In this document: piece by piece, positions 32,685-44,227 of the stretch
Layout of the letters: the number at the start of each line of letters is the position of its first letter
Numbering within the stretch: the stretch's first letter is position 1
Source of the DNA: Parasitella parasitica
Lineage: Eukaryota; Mucoromycota; Mucoromycetes; Mucorales; Mucoraceae
NCBI GenBank assembly: GCA_025201805.1
Contig: MU619261.1
Span: forward strand, 65,593 to 129,592
Length of the DNA: 64,000 bases
Direction of reading: 5' to 3'
Made by a program: the position numbers and the translations under genes
Notes under the pieces: model-generated
Databases searched by the model: none
What the model was told of the DNA's origin: nothing
The model's input: the letters and a program-made list of their open reading frames with translations, nothing else

Positions 32685-33312
32685 CTACTTTTTCTTGGGA
32701 CCATATTTGGGCGAAATGCTCTTTGGGCAAGAGACAGTCTTCCAAGAGATGTCAAGAACACCAGTATCAAGGTTACCAAGTTTTTGGAATGCGGCAGGGG
32801 TCAAATCAATAGCTTTACCAACCTTACAGCCAGCACACTTGTCAACAATCTTGACAACAACTGTCTTTTTCTTGTTCTTGTTGTTGGTAATCTTCATGCA
32901 CTTGTAGCAATTTTCAAATTTCTTCATAGCCTGTGAGTATTACATTAGCGAGAGATGTTAAGAAAAAAATGCGTCCTTTTTTATTTTTACCATTGCGCCA
33001 ATCATGCTATGGATTGTGGCAGAGTAAGCAGGAAGACCATTACGATCATAACAGGCAGCGTTCTTCAAATCATTACCACTGTACCTAGATAAGCCGAGAA
33101 ATGGTGTCAGTGAGAATTTAACATGTTGAGATAAAAAGCTGATTTTACCAGGTACCACGGCCGCCACGCTTTTCTAAGGCGTCATTGATGGTAGAATTAT
33201 GAAACCTCATAACGGTGGCAATACCACGACCATGAAGTTCCACCGCCTTGGCAACATTGATGAGCGTTGCAATTACAAGTGCACACAGAGAGACACAAAC
33301 AATAAGCTTCAT
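32685..33312 (-). CDS. Secreted RlpA/expansin-like double-psi beta-barrel protein, paralogue D
   Basis: Three exons (33312-33149, 33084-32991, 32930-32685) give 167 residues, with the same intron phases as paralogues A-C and a middle exon of exactly 94 nt, as in all four. The signal peptide is MKLIVCVSLCALVIATLINV, then AKA. The linker ends LEKRGGRGTW. The barrel has NAACYDRNGLPAY, FENCYKCMKITN, VKIVDKCAGC, IDLTPAAFQKL and ISWKTVSCP. The end is PKYGPKKK. It is closest to A and B in the barrel. It lies on the opposite strand from the other three, separated from them by the inverted transposon structure. Confidence 0.85.
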
Positions 33313-34561
33313 GTGAGATGTGAGTAAGGAAAGGTTAGTATTAAGGAAAGGGTTGATTGAATATCAGGCTGAAAATTGGAAGAAGAAGGAGAAAAGATAG
33401 TTTTATATTGTTCAAACCTTTAAACGAAGACAAAAAGCGGACCCGCCATCATGTTGAAATTGAGTTATATGATCCATATGAAAGGTGATGCTTATGCTAC
33501 ACAAAAATAAATTGAAAATGTTCGGTAGGAGTTTTTTACGCCTGGTTTAGCAAAAGATCTGCTTTGGCCTTTTTTGACTTTACAAAAGGCATTTATTCAA
33601 AAGGCTTTGGTCTAGATTTCAACATGATTAAGATAAAAACAACAGTAAAATGTTAGCGTTGGAAATTAAACACTTTGAAGTGAAATGTATTCAATAGAAA
33701 AGCTATTCCTGTGAGGTTCACTGTGTGTCTCTTGAAGTGCGCTTTCGGTTGCTGTTCCACTTCAAATGTCCACACATGAGAGAGAAAGGAGGTGAAGATT
33801 TGGGTGACTTAAACTACCGAGCAAAGTTGACAGTTGTACAAAACTGCTTTAAAAGAAGCCAACATGCGCACCATTTCTAATTTCAATTGAATAATAAACA
33901 CAACAGATATTGCTTGGTCCAATGACAGCTTTCAAGTTGAGAGTTCTTGTTTACTTTGAACACAAAAATTGCCTTGAAACAGATTTATTACGCTTTTTTA
34001 GTCCTTTTACTTGTGAACATTAAAAGTATCTATTTCCATCGCAATTATTGATCAATGCTAAAAATACACCAATGTATATCAAAGGGCGTCACTGTTGTTG
34101 TTTTTAATTAAAGCAACAACTAATATGCACTTCTTCTCGCCATGATGATTATCTTTCAATATAGCATACAGCGTGTGTCGGCTTTTTTGAGTGTAAGGCG
34201 CTTCGCCGTCTGTTAAATGTGTATCACTTTGTGTCCACTTTGCTGGTGCAACTGTAGACAAAGGGATCATAATATATTGCTCGTTTCTCCCAAAAAAAGA
34301 AAAAAAAAAAAAAAATCAGGATAGCCCATCAGTATAGGACGTTCTTAAAGCCAAGGACACTTTATAGGCAATATACTGTAAACTGTCTTTTTGATTGTTA
34401 ATTATGTGTACACATAGAAACAATACCGCCATATTTACTTTCTTTTTTATTGATGAAAATGATTCAGTTCTAATCTCAAGACATGCTGCTTGATAAACTG
34501 ATTGCGACAGTTTAAATGCTTATGATTATTATATATTTGTGTAAGATCACAGCTGTACAAT
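33313..34561. other. Intergenic region, no supported gene
   Basis: The right end is the 3' flank of the CDK9 gene. TTTAAAGG on the minus strand near 33417-33424 lies about 105 bases before the paralogue D ATG, similar to elements before A-C. A 63-codon minus-strand frame (34270-34079, real ATG) is open but resembles nothing I know. Confidence 0.4.
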
Positions 34562-36113
34562 CTAATTATGACGGCGCTTCACCTTCCTTCTGTCAAATTC
34601 ATGAGATGCTTCGTATTTCGGCAAACTGACAACAAATGTTAATAAAAACCGATTAGTAACACTCTGCCCAACTTACTCTGTAGGGTCTGCGGGAAGGGGA
34701 GTAGTGTAAAAGTAATCGTGCTCCAAAGCCTCCAATGCAGTCGGGCGTTTTGTAGGGTCTAATACCAACAGTTTATCCATCAAATCACCAGCGAGTGCAT
34801 CGTAATGTCCATACTCTTCTCGGACATGACGAGGCGTTACATCGAATCTTACTTTATTGGCGTCTGGTAGTTTGTCCCAGTTCGGCATGCTGTCTTGGGT
34901 TGGTGAGCCACACAGGTAAAATATCTTTTTCAACTGATCAATGTCATCCTGTCCTTGCAATATGGGCCTGGATTTCAATAACTCACCAAACACACATCTA
35001 TTCAAAAGGCTAAGCAAATTGCTGTGTGCCTCAAATAATGACAAGAATAACGTACCCTACACCCCACATGTCAATTGCACTCGTATATCTCCTCTCGCCG
35101 AGAAACAACTCTGGTGGTCTGTACCATCTTGTCACAACACAGTTGGTATATTCTCTGTTCTCCTCCTCAATTCCACGAGCTAAACCAAAGTCTGCAATCT
35201 GTAAAATCCCTTCGTTATTGATAAGCAAGTTGGCAGCTATCATATTGTACAAGTTAGCAAACGATTGCTACAATAGGCCCAATTTCATTATTACCTTTCA
35301 TGTCACGATGAAGAATTCGATTCTAAACAAAATTTAGCATTCACGCAACCACAAAACTAATAGAAACTTTACATGATGAAGATAGGCTGTGCCTTCTAGT
35401 AACTGCTTGAGATATGTCTTGATTTGAGGCTGTGTCAGTCTTACTTTAGGATTGTCTAGTAAACCAGCTAAATCGTGATCCATATAAGGAAACACCATGT
35501 AAATTCCACCCTTCTCCTTTCTGCTAATATCACCTAATGTCCATTTTTCGTCTTTAATAACTTGAGATAATATATTTTGGCTCTTTTGAATACCTCTTTC
35601 CACAGCAATATCACTCAAGGGAACAATGTTTTTATGACATAATTGCTTCAAAATCTTGATTTCTCGAATAGCCGTAATAGGAATCTGATAGATAACATTG
35701 TGAATAATTGCCTCCAGAGCCTTTAATTCAGGTACAAAATCCATTAATACATACACCTTCCTTCTCGTTGTGCATTAAAATCCTCTTTAGCGCAACGAGT
35801 TGGCTTGTCTGTCTATCTCTCGCCTTATGCACCTCACTGTAACGGTTGTTTGTTTATTAATTTAGCGGTAATCCGACCAGCAAAATACGTACCCAAATGT
35901 ACCCTCGCCTAGCTTGTCCAGAAACTCATAATCAGTTATCTTGGAGCAGCCTTTAAAGTGTCGGTTGTTCTTTGGTTGCGGTCTGTAGGCTGGTGAAGCG
36001 GAGGGCGCCGTCCACAAAGGAGATGCCACATTGCTTAGAGGCGATCCTTCATATACTCTGTGTAGTTTATTTGCGCGTTGATCGTCTCTTGGTTCGTCAT
36101 GAGCTCGCTTCAT
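34562..36113 (-). CDS. CDK9: Cdk9/Bur1-type cyclin-dependent kinase (P-TEFb catalytic subunit)
   Basis: The minus-strand gene begins at the ATG at 36113 ([12 protein letters not shown]) and ends at TAG 34564-34562, with several short introns. The first three exons are 36113-35893, 35836-35755 and from 35684. After about 60 N-terminal residues comes [26 protein letters not shown], with the split Gly-rich loop. Then follow [15 protein letters not shown] with the ATP-binding Lys, [12 protein letters not shown] in the position of the cyclin-binding PITAIRE helix, [47 protein letters not shown] with the T-loop Thr, and a C-terminal lobe ending [15 protein letters not shown]. These match Cdk9 of fission yeast and animals. 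The kinase phosphorylates the RNA polymerase II tail and Spt5. An unrecognised plus-strand gene starts about 300 bases away. Confidence 0.92.
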
Positions 36114-36414
36114 CAGTACGGTGTTGATTGGAAAAGTAACCTTGGAGCAATGCTGTAACAATCAACCAAAGAAAAAGATTTGTAATTTCATAGAAAGCTA
36201 CTGTTGCCATTACCAACATGGCACAAGGCGGTCACGAATACAAACAACAATGTGGTTGTTGTGGTGATTCCAAATCCAAATTCATTCTACTGCGTTATTA
36301 TCTAACAATGGCTCGAGATTCAACTGATGCTCTCCCTGACGACAACAAAAGGATACTGCTAATTTCTTTTCAAAATGGTTTACTTTTGACGACAAAGGCG
36401 AACGTTAGGCTGAA

Positions 36415-37089
36415 ATGTGTCTGCAATGGTGTAAGCAGAAAGCCAAAGCCCGGAATGAGAATGTAAATTCAAATTGTGCCATGCTTTGCTTCAGCCGCCC
36501 TACGAAAGAAGCTACAATCGACGAGAGTGGTGAATGCAATCCTTTCAAAGGATATACTGTTTCAGTTCTCAACGCAAAGAAGGAATGCACAATGCACCCG
36601 AATGGTATAGCTAGAAATTACGCATTTTCAAGATTATTCACAATCTTGCTTTTCAATAGAAATGGCTGGATCAAAAGATACAGCAAAGCAAGAGTATGTA
36701 ACGCTGTGTTATTTTCATATTCTTTGAATATCTCATTGTTTTAGGACAAACAATCTAGAAACAACATATAAGCTTGATCTTGGGGACATTTGGACACAAG
36801 CAGATGTTACAGGTCCGTTCGTCATCACCCATGTCAGTAAAAACCACCTTGCTAATCATTCTATACCTATACAGTCAAGCAGGCCATCAATGACAAGATA
36901 GACCCTCTTTATAACTCTTCAATTGAGCAAGTTGTTACACTTAAAGATAGCCCTCAGGCTACTAGGCTTCAAGAATATGTTAAATCCAAATCGAATGATT
37001 TATTAAGCCAGGTTTATCCAATGTCTCCATTCAAAATCGATGGCAAATCTAATGCTACTCCATCTGTAAATCCAGATGAGAAGAAATAA
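36415..37089 (+). CDS. Unrecognised 168-residue protein with Cys-rich N-terminus
   Basis: Exons 36415-36604, 36660-36693, 36745-36812 and 36875-37089 join in frame. I start at ATG 36415 (MCLQWCKQKAKARNE), because an in-frame TAG lies three codons upstream. That TAG is part of a possible acceptor (CGTTAG|GCTGAA), so an upstream exon is possible; the sequence before it reads TANFFSKWFTFDDKGE in the same frame, and ATG codons lie at 36218 and 36308. The first 65 residues contain six cysteines. The C-terminal 90 residues are hydrophilic (DLGDIWTQADVTVKQAINDK, then LQEYVKSKSNDLLSQVYPMSPF). I recognise no family. Exon phases and codon use support a real gene. It is divergent from CDK9. Confidence 0.55.
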
Positions 37090-37304
37090 TGTCCCTATGA
37101 TTTATGTATGATAAAGCAAGAGATAGCAACCGCCAAGGAAATAGATTAATTTGGAAAATGCTCTTTCATTATAGTCTTCAAACATAATATCTGAATACAT
37201 TCATTATCAAATGTACAACAATTAATCACTGCTTCCAATATCCCAATATCCCAATATCTTGCTGTTTTTTGAGAAAATAAAAACATTACACCACGAAATA
37301 CTTG

Positions 37305-37900
37305 TCAAAAATCACTCAATAGCGCCCAAGGTGTGATGAGCACCTTAGACCAGACCGAAAGAGACGGGGAACGAGAGACAAAAGTAGGACGGGTAATATA
37401 CTGCGTTGGACCATATAAAATGGCTACTTTGCACAATACACTACTTGATGCATTTATGACAGAGGTAACAATGTAGCGTTTATCTAGTAAAATCTCCGTA
37501 TCCACCAGAAAAGACCATAGACTCAGACTCATTATAGCACAATGTTTGGTGACCGCAAGGAAATAACGAGAAAAAGCAGCCTAGTTGAGATTCAGTGAGG
37601 ATCTCCACCTTGGTTGCCGTAAAAGTTGAAATATGAGCATATCTGAAGTACAAGCTACTGGTTAATTGCTTCTTCACTTGCAGAGCCATCTCTTCTACGA
37701 AACCCTTGTCTTCACCAACATAACCTAGAAGCACACCCTCATCTAAATCCGTACAGTTGGTGATTTGTATGATTATGATGAAAAATGTTGATCTCCGATA
37801 GTCAAATCCGTCAGATTTAAGTCAAGATATCGTCAGCGCTATATGTACACTGCACAATATATTACATATTTGTTATGTAACTTTTTTCTTACACCATTGC
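37305..37900 (-). other. Possible small minus-strand gene, unresolved
   Basis: Two overlapping minus-strand frames look coding. One reads DEGVLLGYVGEDKGFVEEMALQVKKQ upstream of a stop at 37480. The other starts at an ATG near 37532 and ends ...YGPTQYITRPTFVSRSPSLSV...LLSDF before TGA at 37305. They could be exons of one spliced gene, since the stretch is flanked by well-supported genes and would otherwise be empty, but I could not find a convincing set of splice sites or a family. Confidence 0.25.
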
Positions 37901-38012
37901 TATGCAAGTAGATTAATATTGCATGAATAAACATGAAGAATAAATAGGCTCTCGTTATTGATTTTCTCTCTCTTTATTACACATTGAAAACTACCAAAAA
38001 AAGAAAAGAAAA

Positions 38013-38431
38013 ATGACCAACGTTGAACAATTTGTCGAGGACACAATCAAGAATAACAAAGTCGCGATTTTCACCAAGAGCACCTGTGGTAAATTACATA
38101 TTTCAGTATAGCAAGGATCGTATTTAAAAGCTCTTAAAAAAAAAGAATTTTGCAGGAAGGCAAAAACTCTTTTAGATGGATACAATATCAAATATGAGAA
38201 TATTGAGTTAGATAAAAATTGTAAGCAATATACATGGCGTATGCATGATGATTGTGGGACATTGATAGTAAATAATATGTAGCCGATGGTGAAGCTATTC
38301 AAGAGTACTTGACCAAGAAGACAGGTCAAAAAACTGTACCCAACATTTTCATGAATCAAAAGCATATTGGTGATTCTCATGACCTGACCAGACTTGAAGG
38401 TGGTGGTGAACTCCAAGGATTTATTGCCTAA
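38013..38431 (+). CDS. Small glutaredoxin with CEFC active site
   Basis: Three exons (38013-38088, 38146-38220, 38283-38431) give 99 residues, normal for a single-domain glutaredoxin. Motifs in order: VAIFTKSTC, the active site CEFC formed across the first intron, then RKAKTLLDGY, ELDKNSDGEAIQEYL, the cis-Pro motif KTVPNIFMNQKHIG, and DSHDLTRLEGGGEL near the C-terminus. The second cysteine is present, so a dithiol mechanism is possible. The usual CPYC or CSYC is replaced by Glu-Phe between the cysteines. The protein would reduce disulfides or mixed glutathione disulfides in the cytosol; no targeting peptide is seen. The acceptor AAAAG|AATTTTGCAGG is the only one that keeps both the frame and the CRKAKTLL helix. 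Confidence 0.9.
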
Positions 38432-38633
38432 GTAGCACCAGTCCTAGTGTATAAATATTAATAAAACAACCTTGCGTTCCATCCTTGAGGGATCATTTAT
38501 GTTGTATTATGATAATTGTGTATTTAGTAGTATATTATTTTTTTAAAAAATTAGGGTAAAATTCGGGCGTGCAAGTAAACGATGATATTACATTGACGGG
38601 AGAGAATAGTAAAAATAATGTTTCTTTTAGCGG

Positions 38634-41600
38634 TTAGAAGGTATTGAGGATAGGCATTCGTTTTCTTCCATTTGTAGAGGAGCCTTTGACTTCTTTGCTA
38701 TCGATATGTGGAACGCCAATCTCATCACATTTACTCAGAGAGAGGCTTAATCTGACAGCCATACGATATTCAAAATCGTACTTTGTAAATGTCATTGCCA
38801 ATTGCCATAGCTTGCGACTCTTTTTGTAGTTTCCTAATCCCCAACTAGTGACGCCAGATTCTAGGTAGAAAAAAAAAAAAAAAAAAAAAAAAAAAGCATT
38901 AGATGTCTTGCAAATGATAACCGCCAAAACTTCTGTTCGTACCCCAATATGTAAATGGAACAACCCAATTTTCCTCTTTGATGCAGTCTTTGTGGTCGAG
39001 AATCCAATTTAAATGAGCAATAGTCTCATCATATCTACCTAGCGAGTTCTGCACGGACGCTTTAATCAACAACAAAACGGCTCTTTGATCATAGTAATCA
39101 GGGGGCGTTACGGTTGGCACGAGTTCCTTCAGTCGAATGTTGTATTCAATCTTTTCTCTTTCATAAATCAGCTCTAGTGTATGCTGAACTAGGTCTAGGC
39201 ACTTTTCAAGGCCTTCTTTCTCCATGTGCTCAAATGCATTCATCACCAGCAAAATCTCTAGTGCGGGCAAACTAAAATCCATATCTTGGTATCCACTCTT
39301 TTGGAAAAACGCTACTTTTTTAAGCACATAGGCATCTATATAAGTTTTTTTGTCGTTTGTGGGATCTTCAGCTAAAGCAGGGACCTCAGCAAATGCTAAA
39401 ATGGCTTCCATACGCTGGCCCATCATCTCGTAGCAGGTGCCCACAAAGTATTTGGAGAATGCAGGCGACCAGTAATTTTCGCGGCTTAGTTGCTCAAAGT
39501 ACTGGGCAGCGCCTTCCCAATTCAGTTCCAAAGCTAGATTAAAGCCGATCTCATAGTCTGACATTTGCTTCATGGCGACTTCTGCCCATTCTCCTCTGCT
39601 TGATTCAGCTGCAAATGTAAATGACTGGGTTGAGAGAGGCAAGTTCCGCGCCACTCGAGCTATGCGAGCCGCAAAGTACAAGAAGAAGCAGGAATTTGGG
39701 TGGTTGCTTTGTGCGTCTAGTAGGCATTCAATGGCAGGACTCATCATATCTTTGGTGAACAGCTGAGGGGCAAACGAGGTCAGCACCGAGTAGTAAGCTA
39801 ATAACCTATGATAAAATGTCAGCATTGCATAGCCAGCATCAGTTTCTTACCTACGTAAGCGATGCCAAGGGAGCACGAATGCCGCGCCCTTCGAGACATA
39901 ATTTGAGCAAGGCAAAGCCAAGCTGTTTGTCACTCTTCCACCCGAGAGCAGAAAAAATCTTGAGGATTTTGGGAGGCATGGATGATAAGATGAGATGAAC
40001 AGCGCCAATACCAAACTGAATAGCAGAGACAGTGTCGCAATCCATGTATTTCGTGTATTCTTGTCCCATCCTTTTGTACTCTTGCCAGACAATACCATAA
40101 CTGTTGTAGGCTACAGGTGGTGATTAGTAAAGTCCCGTGGGTAGAAATGAGATATCCTTACCTCTTCTTATGTTTAATCCGCATTTAAGATATCCAACAA
40201 CACTCTCTTGGGTCATTTGAAGAATGCCCATTAATAGGCAGCACTCTGCTTTCACAACATGGGCTCTTAATACACCGTTGGGGATGAATGCACTAGGATC
40301 AGAAGTACCGCCACTGCTGTTGGGCATCGACATGGCGGAAGGATTTGCTGGTAACCCTGTATTGTTGGAAGAGAGCAAGGACGTAAAGTACTGACTCACT
40401 GTATCTTTGAATGGCTTTTTGAATGAGGTGTTGTCTATTTGCGTCTTGGCTATAGTATATGCGGTTGCTAGTGCACTCATGGCTATCTCAATATCTGAAT
40501 CATGGTATGTCTGCAAAAAGGTGGTTAGTAATTGCTTGTGAGTGCTGGTTCGATATGGATTACCATGATTGCTATTTAAAAAGAAGGTGAGTATATACAT
40601 CCAAGGGTATAATTTGCTCAAATTCTTCGCCTACCTTTGATGAACGCCATTGCACCGAGCCCCAATGCATACAGAGGATCACTAAAAGTCCTTGTCAGTG
40701 TTCCACATCTCTATTAACAAATAACCGCACTTACACGCTAGCTTTGGTCTGAAAAGCGTACTTTGCCTTCATAAATTTGTTGTCAAACAAATACTTTATT
40801 CCTTCTCGCACAGGTTCATCTAAAGCCCAGTTGTTAACAGCTCGAATAAGTCTGTATTCTGTATGCTTACTTGCCTGCTTTTTCTTGCTCGTAAGGCTTT
40901 AGATTATTAGCCGGAATGTCTTTGGGGTCTATTGCTTTAATAGATATGACATTATCCCTGAACATGTCCAAGTCAATTGGCTCCTCGATTGGGTACTCAA
41001 ACTCTGTGCTGTACTTTGCACGGTCGTAATCCTCTGGCGAAATATGATCATCTGCCTCAGCTACTCTTGGTTTTTCAGTAATGACATGTTTCGCTGACTC
41101 CTCCACAGCAGGTAGAATGGCAGCCAAATGATTGAACGCTGGTTTTTCAGCTTCAGATTCTTCTTGGCTTATTGTAAGGGTTGATTCCGCTGTAGTTGAC
41201 GTATCGTGAGATGATCTGGTCGTTGCGGATTGCTGGTGAGTCTTTGTATCTTTGTCGGTGTGATCTATGTTTGGTTCTTCACGAGTGCCTTGAATAGTCT
41301 CATCCTCAATCATAGTAATGGGAATCACAGCAGCTTGTGTTTCCATTGCGGGAGGTGTAGCTTCGTTCTCCTCTTTGTGCTCTGGTTGTTCTGCTGTCGT
41401 GAGAATTCCAACAACAACTGATTGTTTGAGGGGCTCCTCAGAAATCTCAGCGATAGGTTCGGGAGGAACATATGAATTCTCGGCTGGAATGGGTTCATAT
41501 GTTGCGGGTCTTTCAGGAACAGATTCTTCCACGGCAAAGCTCTCTGCTTTTGCAGGAGTATTGATAGGTGCCGAAACTACTTCCAGTGCTTCAACCACAG

Positions 41601-42211
41601 CAACAAGATCAGATGAAGGTGGAGGAGATCCATTCTGCTCCTCCTTCACTTCTGCATCCTCTTGTTTCTCGTTTTCCTGGGGATCCATTAACGAAGCGTT
41701 GTCTCCTTCATCGTCATCATCCGAAAGTCCATGATTTTGTAAGGCTGGTAAGATGACTGACATCCGGGTGGGATTGTTCTTGTTTGGCGGCTCTGCCTCC
41801 TCAACTGCTTGTTCTTGTCCGTCGTCATTGTTTGTTGTATTATGTCTTTTATCTCGGGCAATAGCCATCTTTTTCATCTTTTCAACCTCTTTTCTCCTCT
41901 CGTCTTCCATAGGGTCTTCGTCTTGGAAATAGTTGTCGTCTTCGTCTTCGTCCTCTTCCTCTTCCTCACTTAGGGCATCTTCAAAATTATCGCTTGTCAA
42001 AGAAGATGATCGAGATCTGCTTACGATGTCTTTTGATTTCTATAAAAGTTGTTAATCATGATGTCTCAGAGCACTGTTGTGTTTTGTAAATCACCTTTGA
42101 TTCGGCAGTCTTGCGCGACTCTTGAGATGCAATGGAGGCGGGTTTGTCTTCATCAGTTGCCTTTTTTTGAATACCTTTCCAAGCAGTCTTTTTGTTTGAG
42201 CCTTTCGCCAT
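38634..42211 (-). CDS. IML2: Iml2/TTC39-family TPR protein with acidic N-terminal extension
   Basis: The gene starts at ATG 42211 (MAKGSNKKTAWKGIQKKATD) and ends at 38634, with about eight introns. After a basic start comes a long acidic, low-complexity region (about residues 45-390, with runs such as SEEEEEDEDEDDN). The conserved family region starts YRLIRAVNNWALDEPVREGIKYLF, followed by MKAKYAFQTKAS. Further blocks are FIPNGVLRAHVVKAECCLLMG, SFGVGAV-like QFGIGAVHLILSSMPPKILKI, LLAYYSVLTSFAPQ, HPNSCFFLYFAARIARVARN and a C-terminal TPR array ending in a basic tail. Yeast Iml2 is needed for clearing inclusion bodies and interacts with lipid droplets; the family has helical TPR-like repeats. 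The long acidic extension is larger than I would expect for the family and is probably disordered. It is divergent from the FSP1-like gene with a 494-base shared upstream region. Confidence 0.88.
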
Positions 42212-42705
42212 CTGATTGTGTGGATTGTGTTGGTAGATTGATTGATTTTTGGGCTACTTTTTTAAAAGAAGAAGAAATAGAAAGAAAAAAAAAAAAACAA
42301 AGGAGGAATATTTTTACTTTGTAAAGCTTAAATGGTATAATTTGTGTGCACATGAAATAAATTGCTTTGTGTTGCACAGTTTGTAAATTAAACGGAATAC
42401 AGATTTCTATATAGTTGTTATGACTATGTAATGTCTTGAGAGCTTGTTTACCACAGGGGCGGAAAGGAGATTCAGCATATGCTTAGATTAAATGTCTCCT
42501 TAAACCCTGGCTTGAGTTATTGGGTATAGATCATTACGACTGATGGGATAAGGCTATCATATGATAAATTGATCCATTTCAAAACTCGGAACTTCAAGTC
42601 CTGAAACGCCATCCACCACAATTGCGATGCTTGCATGAGTATAAAAATTCGCTTTGTTTCTTGTCTTCCTTTTACTTTTAAACATAACACCTCGAGATAT
42701 TAAAT
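42212..42705. promoter_or_regulatory. Divergent promoter region of IML2 and the FSP1-like gene
   Basis: The two ATGs face away from each other across 494 bases. The segment is AT-rich with A/T tracts near each start. A TATAAAA-like sequence at 42640-42646 (GAGTATAAAAATTCG) lies 66 bases before the plus-strand ATG and is a candidate TATA box. Confidence 0.5.
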
Positions 42706-44039
42706 ATGCCACAGAATAATCAGACAAAGCTTGTTATCCTGGGAGGCGGTGCAGCAGGATTGATGGTTGCTATGCAACTTGCAAAAACAAAATACCTCGA
42801 AATCACATTGATTGATAGTAAAGTAGGGTTGCTCGAACTGTGGGTCATCCTATAAGAGTAGCTGTTTAACGCTTGTATAGTCTTTTTATGAATACACTCC
42901 GGCTCTCTGCTCTGTTCTATTTGAACCTACAGATAAAGCATTTGAAAGACACTTTGATAGCATCACTTTTGACTATGCACCTTATCTGGCCAGCCTTAAA
43001 ATCAAGTTTATTCTCGGCAAGATTGCTTCCGTCAAAGAAGGAAAGGGTATATATTTATTAAGCAATATTGATGTAATATTTGTTTAAAAGGCAAATAGTT
43101 AATTTGGTAGGTCAATCACAAGCAGTAGAGTACGACTATGCTGTTATATGTACAGGATCAAGCTACGCCGATCCATGGAAAACAGCCCCATCCGAAGATG
43201 GCAATACTCTGGATGCTGCAGCAAGACTCGATTTTTTGCGTCAACACAGACAAAATTACCAAGCATCTCAGGATATCCTTTGCATTGGCGGCGGGCCTGT
43301 TGGCGTTGAAACTGCTACCGAAATAGCCTGCCGATCACCCACCAAGAAGATTACCTTGATAGACTCCAACGAAACAGTGCTTGCTAGTGCACCTGCCAAT
43401 TTAGGTCAACACGCACAAACCATTATTGATGCAAAACCTTCCATCCGCAGTATTCACAACGAACGAGCCTATGAAAAGGGGAAAAGAGGAGACAAGTCGA
43501 TTTATGAGACAAATCAATCTCACACTATTATTGATGCACATCTTGTATACAACTGTATAGGCACAACTCCCAATTCCACTTTCTTGGATGGCGCCTGGTT
43601 GGACAACAAGAAACAAGTAATTGTAGACGATACACTTAAAGTCCATGGGACCGCAAATTTGTTTGCTGTAGGCGATGTAAATTCTGTACGGGAGCCCAAG
43701 ATGTTCTACACGGCGCATATGCAGGCTGTTCATTTTGCTAAAAACATGCGTCGTATTCTCAAGAATACAGCCCGAGAAGAGCTACTTCTTCCATACCAAG
43801 GCTCGAAAATAAACATGGTGGTATCTTTGGGACCTTCGCATGCTGTGGCCCATGTTTCTGGTATCAACTTGACCGGCTGGCCTTTTGGGACTAAACACGG
43901 TAGTCGAATTGCAGCCTTAACAAAGTATTTTATTGAGCGCATTACAATGGACGATCTTGGGTTAAAGATTCCTGTGAATAAGCTGTTATATTACACTCAA
44001 GAAAAAGGACATGGAGGTCTTCATCTGCATTCATCTTGA
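42706..44039 (+). CDS. AIFM2/FSP1-like FAD-dependent NAD(P)H oxidoreductase
   Basis: Three exons (42706-42822, 42881-43046, 43099-44039) join to 407 residues. The N-terminal FAD-binding Rossmann motif is LVILGGGAAGLMVAMQLAK. Next come SFYEYTPALCSVLFEP, YDYAVICTGSSYADPW, and a second dinucleotide motif CIGGGPVGVETATEIA. The FAD ribityl/C-terminal motif is NLFAVGDVN. The fold and motif spacing match the apoptosis-inducing-factor-homologous mitochondrion-associated family (AMID, AIFM2, FSP1; yeast Ndi1 relatives). These oxidise NAD(P)H and reduce quinones. There is no cleavable presequence. An N-terminal myristoylation glycine is not seen (MPQNN), and the C-terminus is soluble (GHGGLHLHSS). Physiological acceptor unknown. 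Confidence 0.88.
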
Positions 44040-44227
44040 ATACAATTTAGTTTTTTTTTTACGCTTAATAAACCATGCAAATCCCAAATATCATTGAACA
44101 TGTACATGTACAATCAATATGAAATCGCGCCTACTAGCTGGTTTTTTGTGCCCAGTTAAAATCCAGAATTAGCATTTGAAATAGGGAATTTATTGTGTTC
44201 TTTTTAATCATATTATCTTTTTGAAAA

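Noticed and set aside
41318-41734. Ser/Gly-rich plus-strand frame opposite IML2
   Set aside because: It is the complement of the acidic low-complexity coding region; the minus-strand gene explains it.
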